Positions 27,974 through 38,306 are shown, counted from the first letter of the stretch. The stretch is DNA of 64,000 nt from Variovorax paradoxus (GCF_018614875.1 NZ_JAGGNW010000002.1:434001-498000); one strand, 5' to 3'. Made by a program: numbers and translations. Notes: generated from the letters alone by a model not told the origin.

Positions 27974-28069
27974 AAAGTCTGCGCAGTCCAGCCCGGTCTT
28001 CCCCCAGAGCCGCCTCGCCAATGCTTCGGCCAGCGCATGGTTGCGAGCAGGAAGGTGGCCGGGCAAGCG

Positions 28070-28462
28070 CTATTTTTGCGTGCTGAACCAAGCCCAGAGG
28101 GCGGCACCCAGGCCGATCCAGACCGCAAGGACGAGCACCGCGCCTGCGATGCTTCGCGGCTTCGCGCCCTGTTCTTTCATCCACTGGTCGGCCCGCACAC
28201 GGCACTCCTCGAGGACGTCTGCCGGAATGAGCCGGATGTTCAGCCAGATCAGGCCGGGCAGCAGCAATGCGTCGTCGAGATAGCCAAGAACGGGAATGAA
28301 ATCCGGAATGAGGTCGATCGGGCTCAGCGCGTACGCGACGACGAATGCCGCAAGCATCTTTGCGAACCAGGGCGTGCCCGGATGGCGGTAGGCAAACCAC
28401 AAGGTGACGGCATCGCGCTTGATTCGCGACGCCCATTGCCTGATGCGTTGAAAAATGGCCAT
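28070..28462 (-). CDS. YkvA/DUF1232-family membrane protein
   Basis: 130 residues. The DUF1232 core LLAAFVVAYALSPIDLIPDFIPVLGYLDDALLLPG is plain (about 35-75). A second hydrophobic segment (about 104-125, AGAVLVLAVWIGLGAALWAWF) suggests a membrane-anchored C-terminus. The start at 28462 gives MAIFQRIRQW. The reading frame remains open for 147 codons upstream, but nothing there resembles the family. Function unknown. Confidence 0.88.
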   Translation of the reverse strand: MAIFQRIRQWASRIKRDAVTLWFAYRHPGTPWFAKMLAAFVVAYALSPIDLIPDFIPVLGYLDDALLLPGLIWLNIRLIPADVLEECRVRADQWMKEQGAKPRSIAGAVLVLAVWIGLGAALWAWFSTQK

Positions 28463-28874
28463 GGAAGATGGAAAGTGCAGTGCGTCCGTGCGGATCATGG
28501 CGCGATTCGGCAAACTAACCTGTCGGCTCACGGGCTGTCGAGCCCGTCCATTGTTTCGCGTGGTAAGGTGCATCCCGGCTTCAATGCCGTTGCAGCCCCG
28601 CAGGTCCGTGAGACTCTGCGCGATCATTCGTCGATGTACTGCGTCAGAATGTTGGAAAGCCGCTTCTCCACGAGCGGGTTGCTGCATCACTTCATGAGAC
28701 GAAGCCCGTTCCATTTGTTCGAATCCGTGCCGCCGAAAATCGCTTCGCAGAACGTTCTGCTCCAGGATCGCGAAAGTGTGCGCGAACACGGCGGACAACC
28801 GTCGATCCGGCCTGGCTTGGCCGCGATCGGCATCCGTGAGGGAGAACATCCCTCGATCATGTTCCCAGGGAAAA
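28463..28874. other. Gene-poor stretch beside tRNA-Leu
   Basis: About 410 bp with no frame that I can support on either strand, although several shadow frames cross it. It contains one small hairpin, GAGGGA/TCCCTC around 28840-28856. No integrase fragment or duplicated tRNA end was found in it. Confidence 0.5.
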
Positions 28875-28875
28875 G

Positions 28876-28911
28876 AAAAAACCCCTGTAAATCGATGATT
28901 CACAGGGGTTT
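28876..28911 (-). terminator. Rho-independent terminator of tRNA-Leu
   Basis: Read on the minus strand, AACCCCTGTG pairs with the later ACAGGGGTT and is followed by a run of T residues. It lies about 15 nt beyond the 3' end of tRNA-Leu. Confidence 0.85.
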
Positions 28912-28925
28912 CAGCTTGGTAGGGG

Positions 28926-29010
<85 letters not shown>

Positions 29011-29046
29011 CCACATAGCTGCCGAAGCAGTTATGTTTTGAATTTC

Positions 29047-29066
29047 AGGAAAGAGAGAATCATATC
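29047..29066 (+). promoter_or_regulatory. Ribosome site with possible AUC start of rnr
   Basis: AGGAAAGAGAG at 29047-29057 precedes an in-frame ATC at 29064 by 6 nt. No ATG, GTG or TTG exists in frame between the stop at 29016 and the GTG at 29145. The ATG at 29074 is out of frame. Confidence 0.5.
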
Positions 29067-31358
29067 AAAAATAATGGCCACTCCAGCGGTCTGCTGGATG
29101 AATTTGAAGGAACCGTTCAAGGGCATCGCGACGGACACGGTTTCGTGCAGCGCGACGACGGCGAAGCCGACATCTATCTGCCCCCGAACGAGATGCGTGC
29201 GGTGCTACACAAGGACCGCGTCAAGGCGCGTGTGGTGCGGCAGGATCGGCGCGGGCGTCCCGAAGGGCGGGTGGTCGAAATCGTCGAGCGCCCCGAGCAG
29301 CCGATCATCGGCCGCCTGCTGCATGAAGGCGGCGTCTGGCTCGTCGCGCCCGAAGACAAGCGCTACGGACAGGATGTACTGATTCCCAAGGGAGCCACCG
29401 GCCCTGCCAAGGTGGGGCAGGTTGTCGTGGTGCAGCTCACCGAGCCGCCGGCCCTGTTCGGCCAGCCGGTCGGGCGTGTGAAAGAGGTGCTGGGCGAGAT
29501 CGACGATCCCGGCATGGAGATCGAGATCGCCGTGCGCAAGTACGGAGTGCCGCACGAGTTTTCCGAGGCCTGCCTGGCCGAAGCCAAGGCATTGCCGGAG
29601 AAGGTTCGGCCCGCCGACAAGAAGGGCCGCATCGATCTGACCGACGTGCCGCTGGTCACCATCGACGGCGAGGACGCGCGCGATTTCGACGATGCCGTGT
29701 ACTGCGAGCCCGCGAAGGTCGGCCGCGGCAAGGGCTGGCGCCTGCTGGTTGCCATTGCCGACGTCAGCGCCTATGTGCAGACCGGCTCGGCCATCGACAT
29801 CGATGCCTACGACCGCGCCACCAGCGTGTACTTTCCGCGCCGCGTGATTCCGATGCTGCCCGAGAAGCTGTCGAACGGCCTGTGCTCGCTGAACCCCGAG
29901 GTCGAGCGCCTGTGCATGGTGTGCGACATGCTCGTGGCCGCCGACGGCGAGATCTACGCCTACCAGTTCTATCCCGCGGTGATGTTCAGCCACGCCCGCT
30001 TCACCTACACCGAAGTGGCCGCGATCCTGGGCAACACGCGCGGCCCTGAAGCTGCCAAGCGCAAGGACCGCGTCAAGGACCTGCTGAACCTGGCCGACGT
30101 GTACAAGGCGCTGCTCAAGCAGCGCGGCAAGCGTGGCGCGGTCGACTTCGAAACCACCGAGACGCAGATCATCTGCGACGACGCGGGCCGCATCGAGAAG
30201 ATCGTGCCCCGCACGCGCAACGAGGCGCACCGCCTCATCGAAGAGGCCATGCTCGCGGCCAATGTGTGCAGCGCCGATTTCATCGCCGAAGGCAAGCACC
30301 CGGGCCTGTTCCGCGTGCACGAAGGCCCGACGCCCGAGAAGAAGGAAATCCTGCGCGGCTACCTGAAGGCGATGGGTGTCGGCCTGAGCATCACCGACGA
30401 CCCCCGGCCCGGCGAGTTCCAGGCGATTGCCGAAGCCACCAAGGAGCGCCCCGACGCGCAGCAGATCCACACCATGCTGCTTCGCTCGATGCAGCAGGCG
30501 ATCTACACGCCCATCAACAGCGGCCATTTCGGCTTGGCGTACGAGGCCTACACGCACTTCACGAGTCCGATCCGGCGCTACCCCGACCTGCTGGTGCACC
30601 GCGTGATCAAGGCCATTCTCGGCAAGACGCGCTATCAGCTGCCGATGCTGCCGACGCCGGGCGAGGCGCACGCCAAGCTGGCCAAGCGGCTGGCCTCGCG
30701 CGTCAAGGCGCCGACCACCAAGCCGCAGAAAGCCACCGTCGCGCCAACCAAGGAAGTGCTGGCCTGGGAAGCGGCCGGCCTGCATTGCAGCGCCAACGAG
30801 CGCCGTGCCGACGAAGCCAGCCGCGACGTCGAAGCCTGGCTCAAGTGCAAGTACATGCGCGAGCATCTGGGCGAGGAGTACGGCGGCGTCGTCACGGCGG
30901 CCACGACCTTCGGCATCTTCGTGACACTCGATGCGATGTACGTCGAGGGCCTGGTGCACATCACCGAACTCGGCGGCGAATACTTCAAGTTCGACGAAAT
31001 GCGCCAGGAGTTGCGCGGCGAGCGCACCGGCATTCGCTACGCCATCGGCACCCGCGTGCGGGTGCAGGTGAGCCGCGTCGACCTGGACGGGCGCAAGATC
31101 GATTTCCGCCTTGTGCGCGAGGGGGAAGACCTCACGGCGCGCGCCATGAGGGACAAGGGCGCAGCCTCGGCCGGCGTGCCGGTCAAGGCATCGGCCAAGC
31201 GCAGTTCGCGCCACAAGGCCGAGGCCGTTTCCGAACAGCGCGTCGAGCGCAGTTCGACCGTTGCCGCGGCCGGGCCCCAGTCGGCGATGCAGGCTTTCAA
31301 GTCGGCGGTCAAGAAGGCCGCCAACAAGATGAAGGGGCGCAAGCCGCGCCGCGCATGA
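29064..31358 (+). CDS. rnr: Ribonuclease R
   Basis: 3'-5' exoribonuclease that degrades structured RNA. The catalytic RNB domain shows [40 protein letters not shown] and [16 protein letters not shown]. It is preceded by cold-shock domains ([15 protein letters not shown]) and followed by an S1 domain ([31 protein letters not shown]) and a basic tail. The family-like N-terminus ([27 protein letters not shown]) begins well before the first canonical in-frame start, GTG 29145. I therefore place the start at ATC 29064 (764 residues). GTG 29145 gives 737 and would cut into the first cold-shock domain. A one-base sequencing or real frameshift near 29074 is the alternative. Confidence 0.9.
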   Translation: MKNNGHSSGLLDEFEGTVQGHRDGHGFVQRDDGEADIYLPPNEMRAVLHKDRVKARVVRQDRRGRPEGRVVEIVERPEQPIIGRLLHEGGVWLVAPEDKRYGQDVLIPKGATGPAKVGQVVVVQLTEPPALFGQPVGRVKEVLGEIDDPGMEIEIAVRKYGVPHEFSEACLAEAKALPEKVRPADKKGRIDLTDVPLVTIDGEDARDFDDAVYCEPAKVGRGKGWRLLVAIADVSAYVQTGSAIDIDAYDRATSVYFPRRVIPMLPEKLSNGLCSLNPEVERLCMVCDMLVAADGEIYAYQFYPAVMFSHARFTYTEVAAILGNTRGPEAAKRKDRVKDLLNLADVYKALLKQRGKRGAVDFETTETQIICDDAGRIEKIVPRTRNEAHRLIEEAMLAANVCSADFIAEGKHPGLFRVHEGPTPEKKEILRGYLKAMGVGLSITDDPRPGEFQAIAEATKERPDAQQIHTMLLRSMQQAIYTPINSGHFGLAYEAYTHFTSPIRRYPDLLVHRVIKAILGKTRYQLPMLPTPGEAHAKLAKRLASRVKAPTTKPQKATVAPTKEVLAWEAAGLHCSANERRADEASRDVEAWLKCKYMREHLGEEYGGVVTAATTFGIFVTLDAMYVEGLVHITELGGEYFKFDEMRQELRGERTGIRYAIGTRVRVQVSRVDLDGRKIDFRLVREGEDLTARAMRDKGAASAGVPVKASAKRSSRHKAEAVSEQRVERSSTVAAAGPQSAMQAFKSAVKKAANKMKGRKPRRA

Positions 31359-31416
31359 GGGGCAGCGCATCATTGCGTCCGATCAATACAGACAAACCGA
31401 GAAGGAGACACTGAGC

Positions 31417-32181
31417 ATGAGCGTGGAAAACAACAAGAGCCGCATCGCGATCGTCACGGGCGCCGGCACAGGCATCGGCCGTGCTGCCGCGCTGGCATTG
31501 CTGGCCGATGGCTGGAGCGTGGCGCTGGCGGGCCGCCGCCTCGAGCCGCTGGAGCAGGTGGCCGAAGAGTCCGGCGCCGGCGCGCGCGCCTTCGCGGTGC
31601 CCACCGACGTGGCCAGCGCGGAATCGGTGCAGGCGCTGTTCGCCGCTGCGGTGGAGCGCTTCGGCCGCGTCGACCTGCTGTTCAACAATGCCGGCGTGGG
31701 CAACCCCCCGGGTCCGTTCGAAGACTGGACGCCCGAGCAGTGGCGCGGCGTGGTCGACATCAACCTGAGCGGCATGTTCTTCTGCATCCAGCAGGCGTTC
31801 CGCACGATGAAGGCGCAGACGCCGCGGGGCGGCCGCATCATCAACAACGGCTCCATCTCGGCGACCGCCCCACGGCCGAATTCCGCGGCCTACACCGCGA
31901 CCAAGCATGCTGTCGAGGGCCTGACCAAGACCGCTTCGCTCGATGGGCGCAAGTACGACATCGCGGTCGGCCAGATCGACGTGGGCAACGCCATGACGGA
32001 ATTGGCCGCACGCATGGCCAAGGGCGTGCCGCAAGCCAACGGCGAACTCGCGATCGAGCCGCTGATGGACGTGAAGATCGTGGGCCAGTCGGTGCTCTAC
32101 ATGGCGAACCTGCCGCTGGAAGCCAACGTGCTGTTCCATACCGTGATGGCGACGAAGATGCCCTTCGTCGGGCGCGGCTAG
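31417..32181 (+). CDS. Short-chain dehydrogenase/reductase
   Basis: 254-residue SDR protein: [16 protein letters not shown] near the N-terminus, [39 protein letters not shown] with the Tyr-x3-Lys pair. It lacks a recognisable substrate signature. The ATG is preceded by GAAGGAG about 10 nt upstream. It follows rnr after 58 nt and converges with the NAD(P)HX repair gene. Confidence 0.9.
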   Translation: MSVENNKSRIAIVTGAGTGIGRAAALALLADGWSVALAGRRLEPLEQVAEESGAGARAFAVPTDVASAESVQALFAAAVERFGRVDLLFNNAGVGNPPGPFEDWTPEQWRGVVDINLSGMFFCIQQAFRTMKAQTPRGGRIINNGSISATAPRPNSAAYTATKHAVEGLTKTASLDGRKYDIAVGQIDVGNAMTELAARMAKGVPQANGELAIEPLMDVKIVGQSVLYMANLPLEANVLFHTVMATKMPFVGRG

Positions 32182-32188
32182 GACCTCG

Positions 32189-33649
32189 TCAGCAGGGCGC
32201 CTGGCGCGCCAGCGCGCCGGCCGTCAGCGGGGGCGCGCCGGCCGGCCACGTGTCGGCGACGTGGCCGTGGCGCCAGACGGCTTCCCAGGCTGCCTCGAAT
32301 GCCGGCCGCTGCGCCGCCAATGCGGCGCCGATCATTCCGGCCAGCACATCGCCCGTGCCGGCGGTTGCAAGCCTCGCGTTGCCGGTCAGGTTGAGTACCG
32401 GCGGTGTGCGGCCGTCTTCGGCGATCACTGTTCCCGAACCCTTGAGCACCGCGACCACGCCGTAGCGCGACGCGAGCTGGCGGGCTGCTGCGAGCCTGTC
32501 GGCCTGAACGTCGGCGGCCGCGCAATTGAGCAAGCGCGCGGCTTCGAGCGGGTGCGGGGTGATCACCGTCGGCCTGCCGCGCCGGGCGCGCGATGCCAGC
32601 TGGGCCTGCAGCGCGGCGTCGTTCGCGACGGCGTTCAATGCGTCGGCGTCGAGCACCAGCGCTGCCGCCGTCGCCAGCACGCGCGGCAGCACCGCGCGGA
32701 TGTCCGTGCCGCCGCCGCATCCGCAGACCGCTGTCATGGCCGAGAGATCGAGCGCCTTGGCGTCTCGCAGCATCAGTTCGGGTTGCGCGAGGTCGACCGG
32801 CGCCGCGCCCGGGTCGAGCAGTCCGACGAACACGCGTCCCGCGCCCGCATGCAGCGCGGCGGATCCGGCCAGCAGCGCGGCGCCCGCCATGCCGGGCGCA
32901 CCGCCGATCACCGCGACATCGCCATAGCTACCCTTGTGCGAGGCATGGCTGCGCGGCGCATCCGCTGGTGCACCCGCCAGGCGCGCGGCTGGCAACTCGG
33001 CGATGCCGCCGCAACCCAGATCGTCGAACCAGACCGTGCCTGCCGCGTCGCGGCCTTGCGCCGTGAACAGGCCGGGCTTGAGGGTCAGCAAGGTCAGGCA
33101 GAAGCGGCGCGAAGCGGGACTCGAATGAGGGGCGACGCTTGAAACACCGGTGTCGGCGTTCAGCCCGGAGGGCACATCGACGCTGAGTACCGGCGAGGCC
33201 ATCGCATGCATCTTCCGCAGCCATTCGGCCATCTCATTCGCGGGCGGCCGGGTCGCCCCGATGCCGAGCAGCGCGTCGATCGCCAAGTCGCAGCTCGCGG
33301 GCGGATCCGGCGCGAAGATCACGCCCGCATCCCGGGCTCGTTGCAGCGACGCGGCGGCATCCGGCGGCAACCGGTTTTCGTCGCCCGCGAAGGTGACGAT
33401 CGGCAGGAAGCCGCGGTGCTGCAACTGCGCTGCAGCCTCGAGACCATCGCCACCGTTGTTGCCCGGTCCGCAGGCGACCCATATCGTTCGCGCATGCGGC
33501 GCGACCGCCATCGCCAGTCGCGCCACGGCCCGGCCCGCCCGCTGCATCAGGATATGGTGGGGCAGGGCGGCAGCGGCCGCCTGTTCGATGCGCCGCGTCG
33601 CCGCGATGTCGAACAGGTCGGCGACGGTGGCAGGCGTGATGCGTTGCAT
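32189..33649 (-). CDS. nnr: Bifunctional NAD(P)HX epimerase/dehydratase
   Basis: 486-residue fusion of the two nicotinamide-nucleotide repair enzymes. The N-terminal YjeF_N epimerase domain (about 10-215) has ACGPGNNGGDGLEAA, IDALLGIG and SVDVPSGLNADTG. The C-terminal ADP/ATP-dependent (S)-NAD(P)H-hydrate dehydratase domain (about 235-480) has KGSYGDVAVIGGAPGMAGAALL, TVITPHPLEAARLL, LKGSGTVIA and the NLTGNARLATAGTGDVLAGMI motif. It repairs hydrated NADH and NADPH. The start at 33649 gives the family N-terminus; a much longer frame runs back into dadA. Confidence 0.95.
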   Translation of the reverse strand: MQRITPATVADLFDIAATRRIEQAAAAALPHHILMQRAGRAVARLAMAVAPHARTIWVACGPGNNGGDGLEAAAQLQHRGFLPIVTFAGDENRLPPDAAASLQRARDAGVIFAPDPPASCDLAIDALLGIGATRPPANEMAEWLRKMHAMASPVLSVDVPSGLNADTGVSSVAPHSSPASRRFCLTLLTLKPGLFTAQGRDAAGTVWFDDLGCGGIAELPAARLAGAPADAPRSHASHKGSYGDVAVIGGAPGMAGAALLAGSAALHAGAGRVFVGLLDPGAAPVDLAQPELMLRDAKALDLSAMTAVCGCGGGTDIRAVLPRVLATAAALVLDADALNAVANDAALQAQLASRARRGRPTVITPHPLEAARLLNCAAADVQADRLAAARQLASRYGVVAVLKGSGTVIAEDGRTPPVLNLTGNARLATAGTGDVLAGMIGAALAAQRPAFEAAWEAVWRHGHVADTWPAGAPPLTAGALARQAPC

Positions 33650-33693
33650 GGGCCGATTCTGCCCGCCTGGCGCGTGCAGAGCCGCCGTCGTGC

Positions 33694-34947
33694 TTACTGG
33701 CCGAGCCGCTCGATGCCCAGGCCTTCGAGGTCGACGCCCGCATCGCGGCCTCCGACCAGGTCGGCCAGGACGCGCGCGCTGCCGCACGACAGCGCCCATC
33801 CGCTCGAACCGTGGCCCAGATTGAGCCAGACGCCCGGCACGCCGCTGGCGCCGAGCACCGGGGGGCCGTCGGGCAGCATCGGACGCGCGCCCTTCCATTG
33901 CTGCACGCCCGACTGCAGTGTGGCGGCGCCCGGAAACCAGTCGTGCAGCACCTTGTAGAGCGTTTGCACGGCGGCAAGATTCATGGTGCCCAGAGAGCCG
34001 CCGATCTCGGCACTGCCGGCCACGCGCACGCGCTGGCCCAGGCGCGAGATCGCGACCTTGTAGCGCTCGTCCATCACGGCGCTGCGCGGCGCGTTGAGCG
34101 ATTCGCGGATCGGCGCGCTGATCGAGTGGCCGTACACCGGCGCCAGCGGAATCCGCAGGCCGAGCGGCCGCAGCAGCGAGGCCGAGGCGAGACCGGCGCA
34201 CACCACCACGGCATCGAAGCGCAGCGGAGGCGAGCCGCTCGCGAGCGAGATGGAAGTGGGCTCCGCTCGGCTCAGCGGCGCAATGTCGCAATTGAAATGG
34301 AACTGGGCGCCGAGCGCCTCGGCTTCCCACTTGAGAAGCAGCGCGAACTGGCGGCAGTTGGCCACTTCGTCCTCGGGCAGGTGGATCGCACCCGCAAGCG
34401 CCGTGTCGGCATTGAGGGCTGGCTCGATGCGGCGGGCCTCGTCGGCGTCGACTTCCTTGAAGACGCTGCCCGCCGCGCGCAGCACCTCGAGCCCCGGCTG
34501 CACCAGTTTTTTCTCGCGTTTGGAGCGCAGCAGCACGAGGTAGCCGTCGCTGCGTTCGTAGCTCAGTTCGCGCGCTTCGGTCACTTCGTGCAACCGGGTG
34601 CGGCTGTAGAACGCCAGCCGCTGCATGCGGGCGCGGTTGGCCAGGTAGGTTTCGAGCTTGCAGGCCTTCTGCCAGCGCGACATCCAGCCGAGGTCGCGCG
34701 AGCTCAGCGGCCAGCGCAGCTTGATGGCGCCGTGCGGCGACAGCAACGAGCGCAGCACCTTGGCGCGCATGCCAGGCGCCGCCCACGGCGTGACATAGCC
34801 CGGCGCGACCACCCCGGCATTGGCAAAACTGGCTTCCTCGGCAGCAGCGCCTCGGCGCTCGAACACGGAAACTTCATGGCCGTCCGAAACCAGTTCCCAG
34901 GCGGTTGTGACGCCGATGATGCCGGCGCCCACGATCGCGATTTTCAT
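33694..34947 (-). CDS. dadA: D-amino acid dehydrogenase small subunit
   Basis: FAD-dependent dehydrogenase converting D-amino acids, classically D-alanine, to keto acids and feeding electrons to the respiratory chain. The 417 residues open with the dinucleotide fold VGAGIIGVTTAWELVSDGHEVSVFER, then NAGVVAPGYVTPWAAPGM, a Dad-type block DGYLVLLRSKREK, and near the C-terminus GVWLNLGHGSSGWALSCGSA. Start at 34947; the upstream part of the frame is non-conserved. No racemase gene is adjacent; an amidase gene lies upstream on the same strand, and co-transcription is possible. Confidence 0.93.
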   Translation of the reverse strand: MKIAIVGAGIIGVTTAWELVSDGHEVSVFERRGAAAEEASFANAGVVAPGYVTPWAAPGMRAKVLRSLLSPHGAIKLRWPLSSRDLGWMSRWQKACKLETYLANRARMQRLAFYSRTRLHEVTEARELSYERSDGYLVLLRSKREKKLVQPGLEVLRAAGSVFKEVDADEARRIEPALNADTALAGAIHLPEDEVANCRQFALLLKWEAEALGAQFHFNCDIAPLSRAEPTSISLASGSPPLRFDAVVVCAGLASASLLRPLGLRIPLAPVYGHSISAPIRESLNAPRSAVMDERYKVAISRLGQRVRVAGSAEIGGSLGTMNLAAVQTLYKVLHDWFPGAATLQSGVQQWKGARPMLPDGPPVLGASGVPGVWLNLGHGSSGWALSCGSARVLADLVGGRDAGVDLEGLGIERLGQ

Positions 34948-34999
34948 TGAGTTTTCAAGTAAGAAGAGATGGCCGGCGCCCGTCGATCGGTGCGCGAAG

Positions 35000-36325
35000 C
35001 TATTGTTTCTGCAGTGCTCGCTCTGCTTGCAGGGCGACCGCGAGAACCGCGTCGTCGTGCAGCGCGGCATGCCACAGCATCAGGCCCGCCGGCAGCTCGC
35101 CGGCGGCATGGCAGGGCAGCGAGATGGCGCAGCCGTCGAGCATGTTGACGATCGACGGATTGCGCAGCAGCAGTGCATTGACGCGGAAGAATTCGTCGTC
35201 GCGCTCGGCACCCGGCGCGACGCTTGCAATGGCGGGCGCAGTGATCGGCACCGTGGGCGACAGCACGGCGTCGAAGGGCGACAGCGCCGCTTCGACACGG
35301 GCGATCCAGGCGTGCCGGGCATGCACGAGATCGATGTATTCGTGCGCCTTCATCGCGGCGCCCCTGAGGATGCGCTGGGCAACGCGAGGGTCGTAGCCGG
35401 CACCGCTGCGCTCCAGCAGCAGCCGGTGCCAGGCATAGGACTCGGCGGCCGAAAAACCGCCCGTGGCGTTGATGGACTGCAGGTCTGCCAACTCCGGCAG
35501 CAGGATCTCGTCGATCCGGGCGCCGGCGTCGCGCAGTGTTCGCAGCGCACTTTCGAAGGCGCGGGCCACCGCGGGCTCGATGTCGTCGAAGAACACGTTC
35601 TTCACGACGGCAAGCCGATACGCCCCCATCGGGGCCGCACCGGCGGTCACGCGGCGTGCCGCGAGGATCTCGTGCGCCGCGATGGCGTCGCGGACCGAGC
35701 GCGTCATGGCGCAAACGGTGTCGAGCGTGGTCGACAGCGGCAGGGCGCCTCCGGTCGGCACAAGCCGGGCGGTGCTCTTGAAGCCCACGATGCCGTTCAG
35801 CGCCGCGGGAATGCGGATCGAGCCGCCCGTGTCGGAGCCCAGGCCGATGAATGCCGCCCCGGTGGCGACCGAGACGGCGGCGCCTGACGACGAGCCTCCC
35901 GGGATGCGCGGCGTGGGCGCGTCGCTCGCGTTGGCCGGCGTGCCGTGGTGCGGGTTGACTCCCACGCCGGAGAACGCGAACTCGGTCATGTTGGTACGGC
36001 CCGTCAGCACGCCGCCCGCGGCGCGCAGCCGTGCCACGGCGGTGGCATCGGCCTTGGCCGCCGGTGCATGCGAGAGCACCACGGAGCCTGCCGGGGTTGG
36101 CTGCCCTTCGATGTCGAACAGGTCCTTGGCGGTGAAGGCGAGTCCGGCGAGCCTGCTCTGCGGCGCCGATCGGGCGACCTGCCGGCGGGCTTCGTCGAAC
36201 AGCGTACGGGTGAAAACGTGGCGGCAGGCCGGGGACTGGGCGATGCCGATGGCGTGCTCCATTTCGGTGCGTGCATCGGTGCCACCTGCCAGAAGATTCA
36301 GACGGGTGGCGTGAAGGTCGTTCAT
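35000..36325 (-). CDS. Amidase (amidase signature family)
   Basis: 441-residue amidase with the Ser-cisSer-Lys triad visible: Lys67 in FTAKDLFDIEG, the GGSSSG loop (about 143-148) and Ser169 in GSDTGGSIR. Members hydrolyse amides of diverse acids; the substrate is not evident, and GatA is excluded by the absence of gatB and gatC nearby. The N-terminus was set at 36325; the longer frames upstream cross the rpsB promoter. It is likely co-directional with dadA (52-nt gap). Confidence 0.87.
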   Translation of the reverse strand: MNDLHATRLNLLAGGTDARTEMEHAIGIAQSPACRHVFTRTLFDEARRQVARSAPQSRLAGLAFTAKDLFDIEGQPTPAGSVVLSHAPAAKADATAVARLRAAGGVLTGRTNMTEFAFSGVGVNPHHGTPANASDAPTPRIPGGSSSGAAVSVATGAAFIGLGSDTGGSIRIPAALNGIVGFKSTARLVPTGGALPLSTTLDTVCAMTRSVRDAIAAHEILAARRVTAGAAPMGAYRLAVVKNVFFDDIEPAVARAFESALRTLRDAGARIDEILLPELADLQSINATGGFSAAESYAWHRLLLERSGAGYDPRVAQRILRGAAMKAHEYIDLVHARHAWIARVEAALSPFDAVLSPTVPITAPAIASVAPGAERDDEFFRVNALLLRNPSIVNMLDGCAISLPCHAAGELPAGLMLWHAALHDDAVLAVALQAERALQKQ

Positions 36326-36392
36326 GGGTGGGCTGCGAGGGCGCGGACGGTTCGGTTCCGGGGTGGGAAGGAGAAAAGACAGAGAGGGCCGT

Positions 36393-36400
36393 GCTATACT
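36393..36400 (+). promoter_or_regulatory. Extended -10 promoter of rpsB
   Basis: TGCTATACT at 36392-36400 fits an extended -10 element (TGn followed by TATACT). The -35 region is poorly conserved, as expected for extended -10 promoters. Transcription would start near 36407, giving a leader of about 140 nt. Confidence 0.6.
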
Positions 36401-36420
36401 CTTTGGGTTTCGCTGAACAT

Positions 36421-36504
36421 GCGACGGCTCTCGTCGCACCCAGCCAGACACATCCGCAAACCGGCCCAATCAAGGTGTTGCGACCCCCTTCGAAAGGGGC
36501 GCAA
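36421..36504 (+). promoter_or_regulatory. Structured 5' leader of rpsB-tsf
   Basis: Hairpin one: GCGACG, loop GCTCT, CGTCGC (36421-36437). Hairpin two: TTGCG/CGCAA outer and CCCCTT/AAGGGG inner stems (36478-36504). S2 is known to autoregulate rpsB through its leader in gammaproteobacteria, so these may be the S2 target; inferred by analogy. Confidence 0.55.
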
Positions 36505-36545
36505 AACGGGCTGGATTTTAGACCCAACCTTTGGAGTAATTTTCA

Positions 36546-37301
36546 ATGTCTACCACCATGCGCGAAATGCTGGAAGCCGGTGTCCACTTCGGTCACCAAA
36601 CCCGCTTCTGGAACCCCAAGATGGCTCCGTTCATCTTCGGTCACCGCAACAAGATTCACATCATCAACCTGGAAAAGTCGCTCCCGATGTTCCAGGACGC
36701 GATGAAGTACGCCAAGCAGCTCACCGCCAACCGCGGCACCATCCTCATGGTCGGCACCAAGCGCCAGGCCCGTGAAATCGTGGCTTCCGAAGCCCGCCGC
36801 GCCGGCGTGCCCTTCGTCGACACCCGCTGGCTCGGCGGCATGCTGACCAATTTCAAGACCGTCAAGACCTCGATCAAGCGCCTGAAGGACATGAAGGCCC
36901 AGCAGGAAGCCGGCCTCGACAGCCTGAGCAAGAAAGAGCAGCTCACGTTCACGCGTGAAATCGAGAAGCTCGAGAAGGACATCGGCGGCATCCAGGACAT
37001 GACCGCGCTGCCTGATGCCATCTTCGTGATCGACGTGGGCTTCCACAAGATCGCCGTGGCAGAAGCCAAGAAGCTCGGCATTCCGCTGATCGGCGTGGTC
37101 GACTCCAACCACTCGCCCGAAGGCATCGACTACGTGATCCCGGGCAACGACGACTCGTCGAAGGCCGTCATGCTCTACGCACGCGGCATCGCCGACGCGA
37201 TCATCGAAGGCCGCAACAGCGCCGGCGGCGATGTGGTCAAGGCCGTCGCCGAAGGCAGCGGCGACGAATTCGTCGAAGTCGAAGAGGGCGCCTCGGCCTG
37301 A
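36546..37301 (+). CDS. rpsB: 30S ribosomal protein S2
   Basis: 251 residues with the family's N-terminus [29 protein letters not shown], the [17 protein letters not shown] block and [22 protein letters not shown] ribosome site is 10-14 nt before the ATG. It heads the cluster that continues through tsf, pyrH, frr and the envelope genes. Confidence 0.99.
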   Translation: MSTTMREMLEAGVHFGHQTRFWNPKMAPFIFGHRNKIHIINLEKSLPMFQDAMKYAKQLTANRGTILMVGTKRQAREIVASEARRAGVPFVDTRWLGGMLTNFKTVKTSIKRLKDMKAQQEAGLDSLSKKEQLTFTREIEKLEKDIGGIQDMTALPDAIFVIDVGFHKIAVAEAKKLGIPLIGVVDSNHSPEGIDYVIPGNDDSSKAVMLYARGIADAIIEGRNSAGGDVVKAVAEGSGDEFVEVEEGASA

Positions 37302-37325
37302 TCGAGTGCTCTCACGCGCCTGAAG

Positions 37326-37351
37326 AAGGGGCTTTGGTGCCCCTTTTTTTT
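37326..37351 (+). terminator. Terminator/attenuator between rpsB and tsf
   Basis: AAGGGGC, loop TTTGGT, GCCCCTT, then a tract of T residues. It lies 25 nt after the rpsB stop and 31 nt before tsf, so it probably reduces read-through and sets the S2 to EF-Ts ratio. Confidence 0.85.
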
Positions 37352-37382
37352 AATCTGATTTTTTGGACACGGAGATAGAACA

Positions 37383-38306
37383 ATGGCTGCAATCACCGCA
37401 AGCATGGTCGGCGAACTGCGCGCAAAGACCGACGCGCCGATGATGGAATGCAAGAAGGCCCTGACCGAGGCCGACGGCAACATGGAAAAGGCCGAAGAGC
37501 TGCTGCGCATCAAGCTCGGCAACAAGGCCGGCAAGGCATCGGGCCGCATCACGGCCGAAGGCGTGGTCACGGCATTCGTCGACGGCGCGGCCGGCGGCAT
37601 GATCGAGATCAACTGCGAAACCGACTTCGTCACCAAGAACGACAGCTTCCTGGCCCTGGCCAACGCTGCCGCCATGCTGGTGGCCAAGCACAACCCCGCG
37701 GACATCGCCGCGCTGGGTGCGCTCGCGTATGAGCAGGACGGCTTCGGCCCCACGCTCGAAGACGTGCGCAAGGGCCTGATCGGCAAGATCGGCGAGAACA
37801 TGAGCTTCCGCCGCTTCAAGCACTTCACGGGCAACGGCAAGCTGGCTTCGTACCTGCATGGCACGCGCATCGGCGTGATGGTCGAGTTCGAAGGCGACGA
37901 CACCTCGGCCAAGGACGTTGCGATGCACATCGCCGCCATGAAGCCGGTCGCCATCTCGGCTGCCGACGTGCCCGCCGACCTGATCGAAAAAGAGCGCGCG
38001 GTGGCCGCCGGCAAGGCCGAGGAAGACCGCAAGACGGCCGAAGCCGAAGGCAAGAAGCCGCAGCCTGCCGACATCGTTGCCAAGCGCGTCGAAGGCGGCG
38101 TGCAGAAGTACCTCAAGGAAGTCTCGCTGCACAACCAGCCGTTCGTGAAGAACGACAAGCAGACCGTCGAGCAGATGCTCAAGGCCGCCGACACCAGCAT
38201 CAAGGGCTTCACCCTGTATGTGGTCGGCGAAGGCATCGAAAAGAAGGTCGACGACTTTGCCGCCGAAGTTGCAGCCCAGGTCGCTGCCGCCAAGGCCGCT
38301 GCGTAA
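37383..38306 (+). CDS. tsf: Elongation factor Ts
   Basis: Guanine nucleotide exchange factor for EF-Tu, 307 residues. The N-terminal UBA-like domain includes [25 protein letters not shown], followed by the TDFV motif ([13 protein letters not shown]) and the dimerisation and C-terminal modules. Separated from rpsB by an attenuator. Confidence 0.99.
   Translation: MAAITASMVGELRAKTDAPMMECKKALTEADGNMEKAEELLRIKLGNKAGKASGRITAEGVVTAFVDGAAGGMIEINCETDFVTKNDSFLALANAAAMLVAKHNPADIAALGALAYEQDGFGPTLEDVRKGLIGKIGENMSFRRFKHFTGNGKLASYLHGTRIGVMVEFEGDDTSAKDVAMHIAAMKPVAISAADVPADLIEKERAVAAGKAEEDRKTAEAEGKKPQPADIVAKRVEGGVQKYLKEVSLHNQPFVKNDKQTVEQMLKAADTSIKGFTLYVVGEGIEKKVDDFAAEVAAQVAAAKAAA

Noticed and set aside
29074..29382. 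ATG at 29074 as the RNase R start
   Set aside because: It is in a different frame ([10 protein letters not shown]...), which does not lead into the conserved RNase R sequence.
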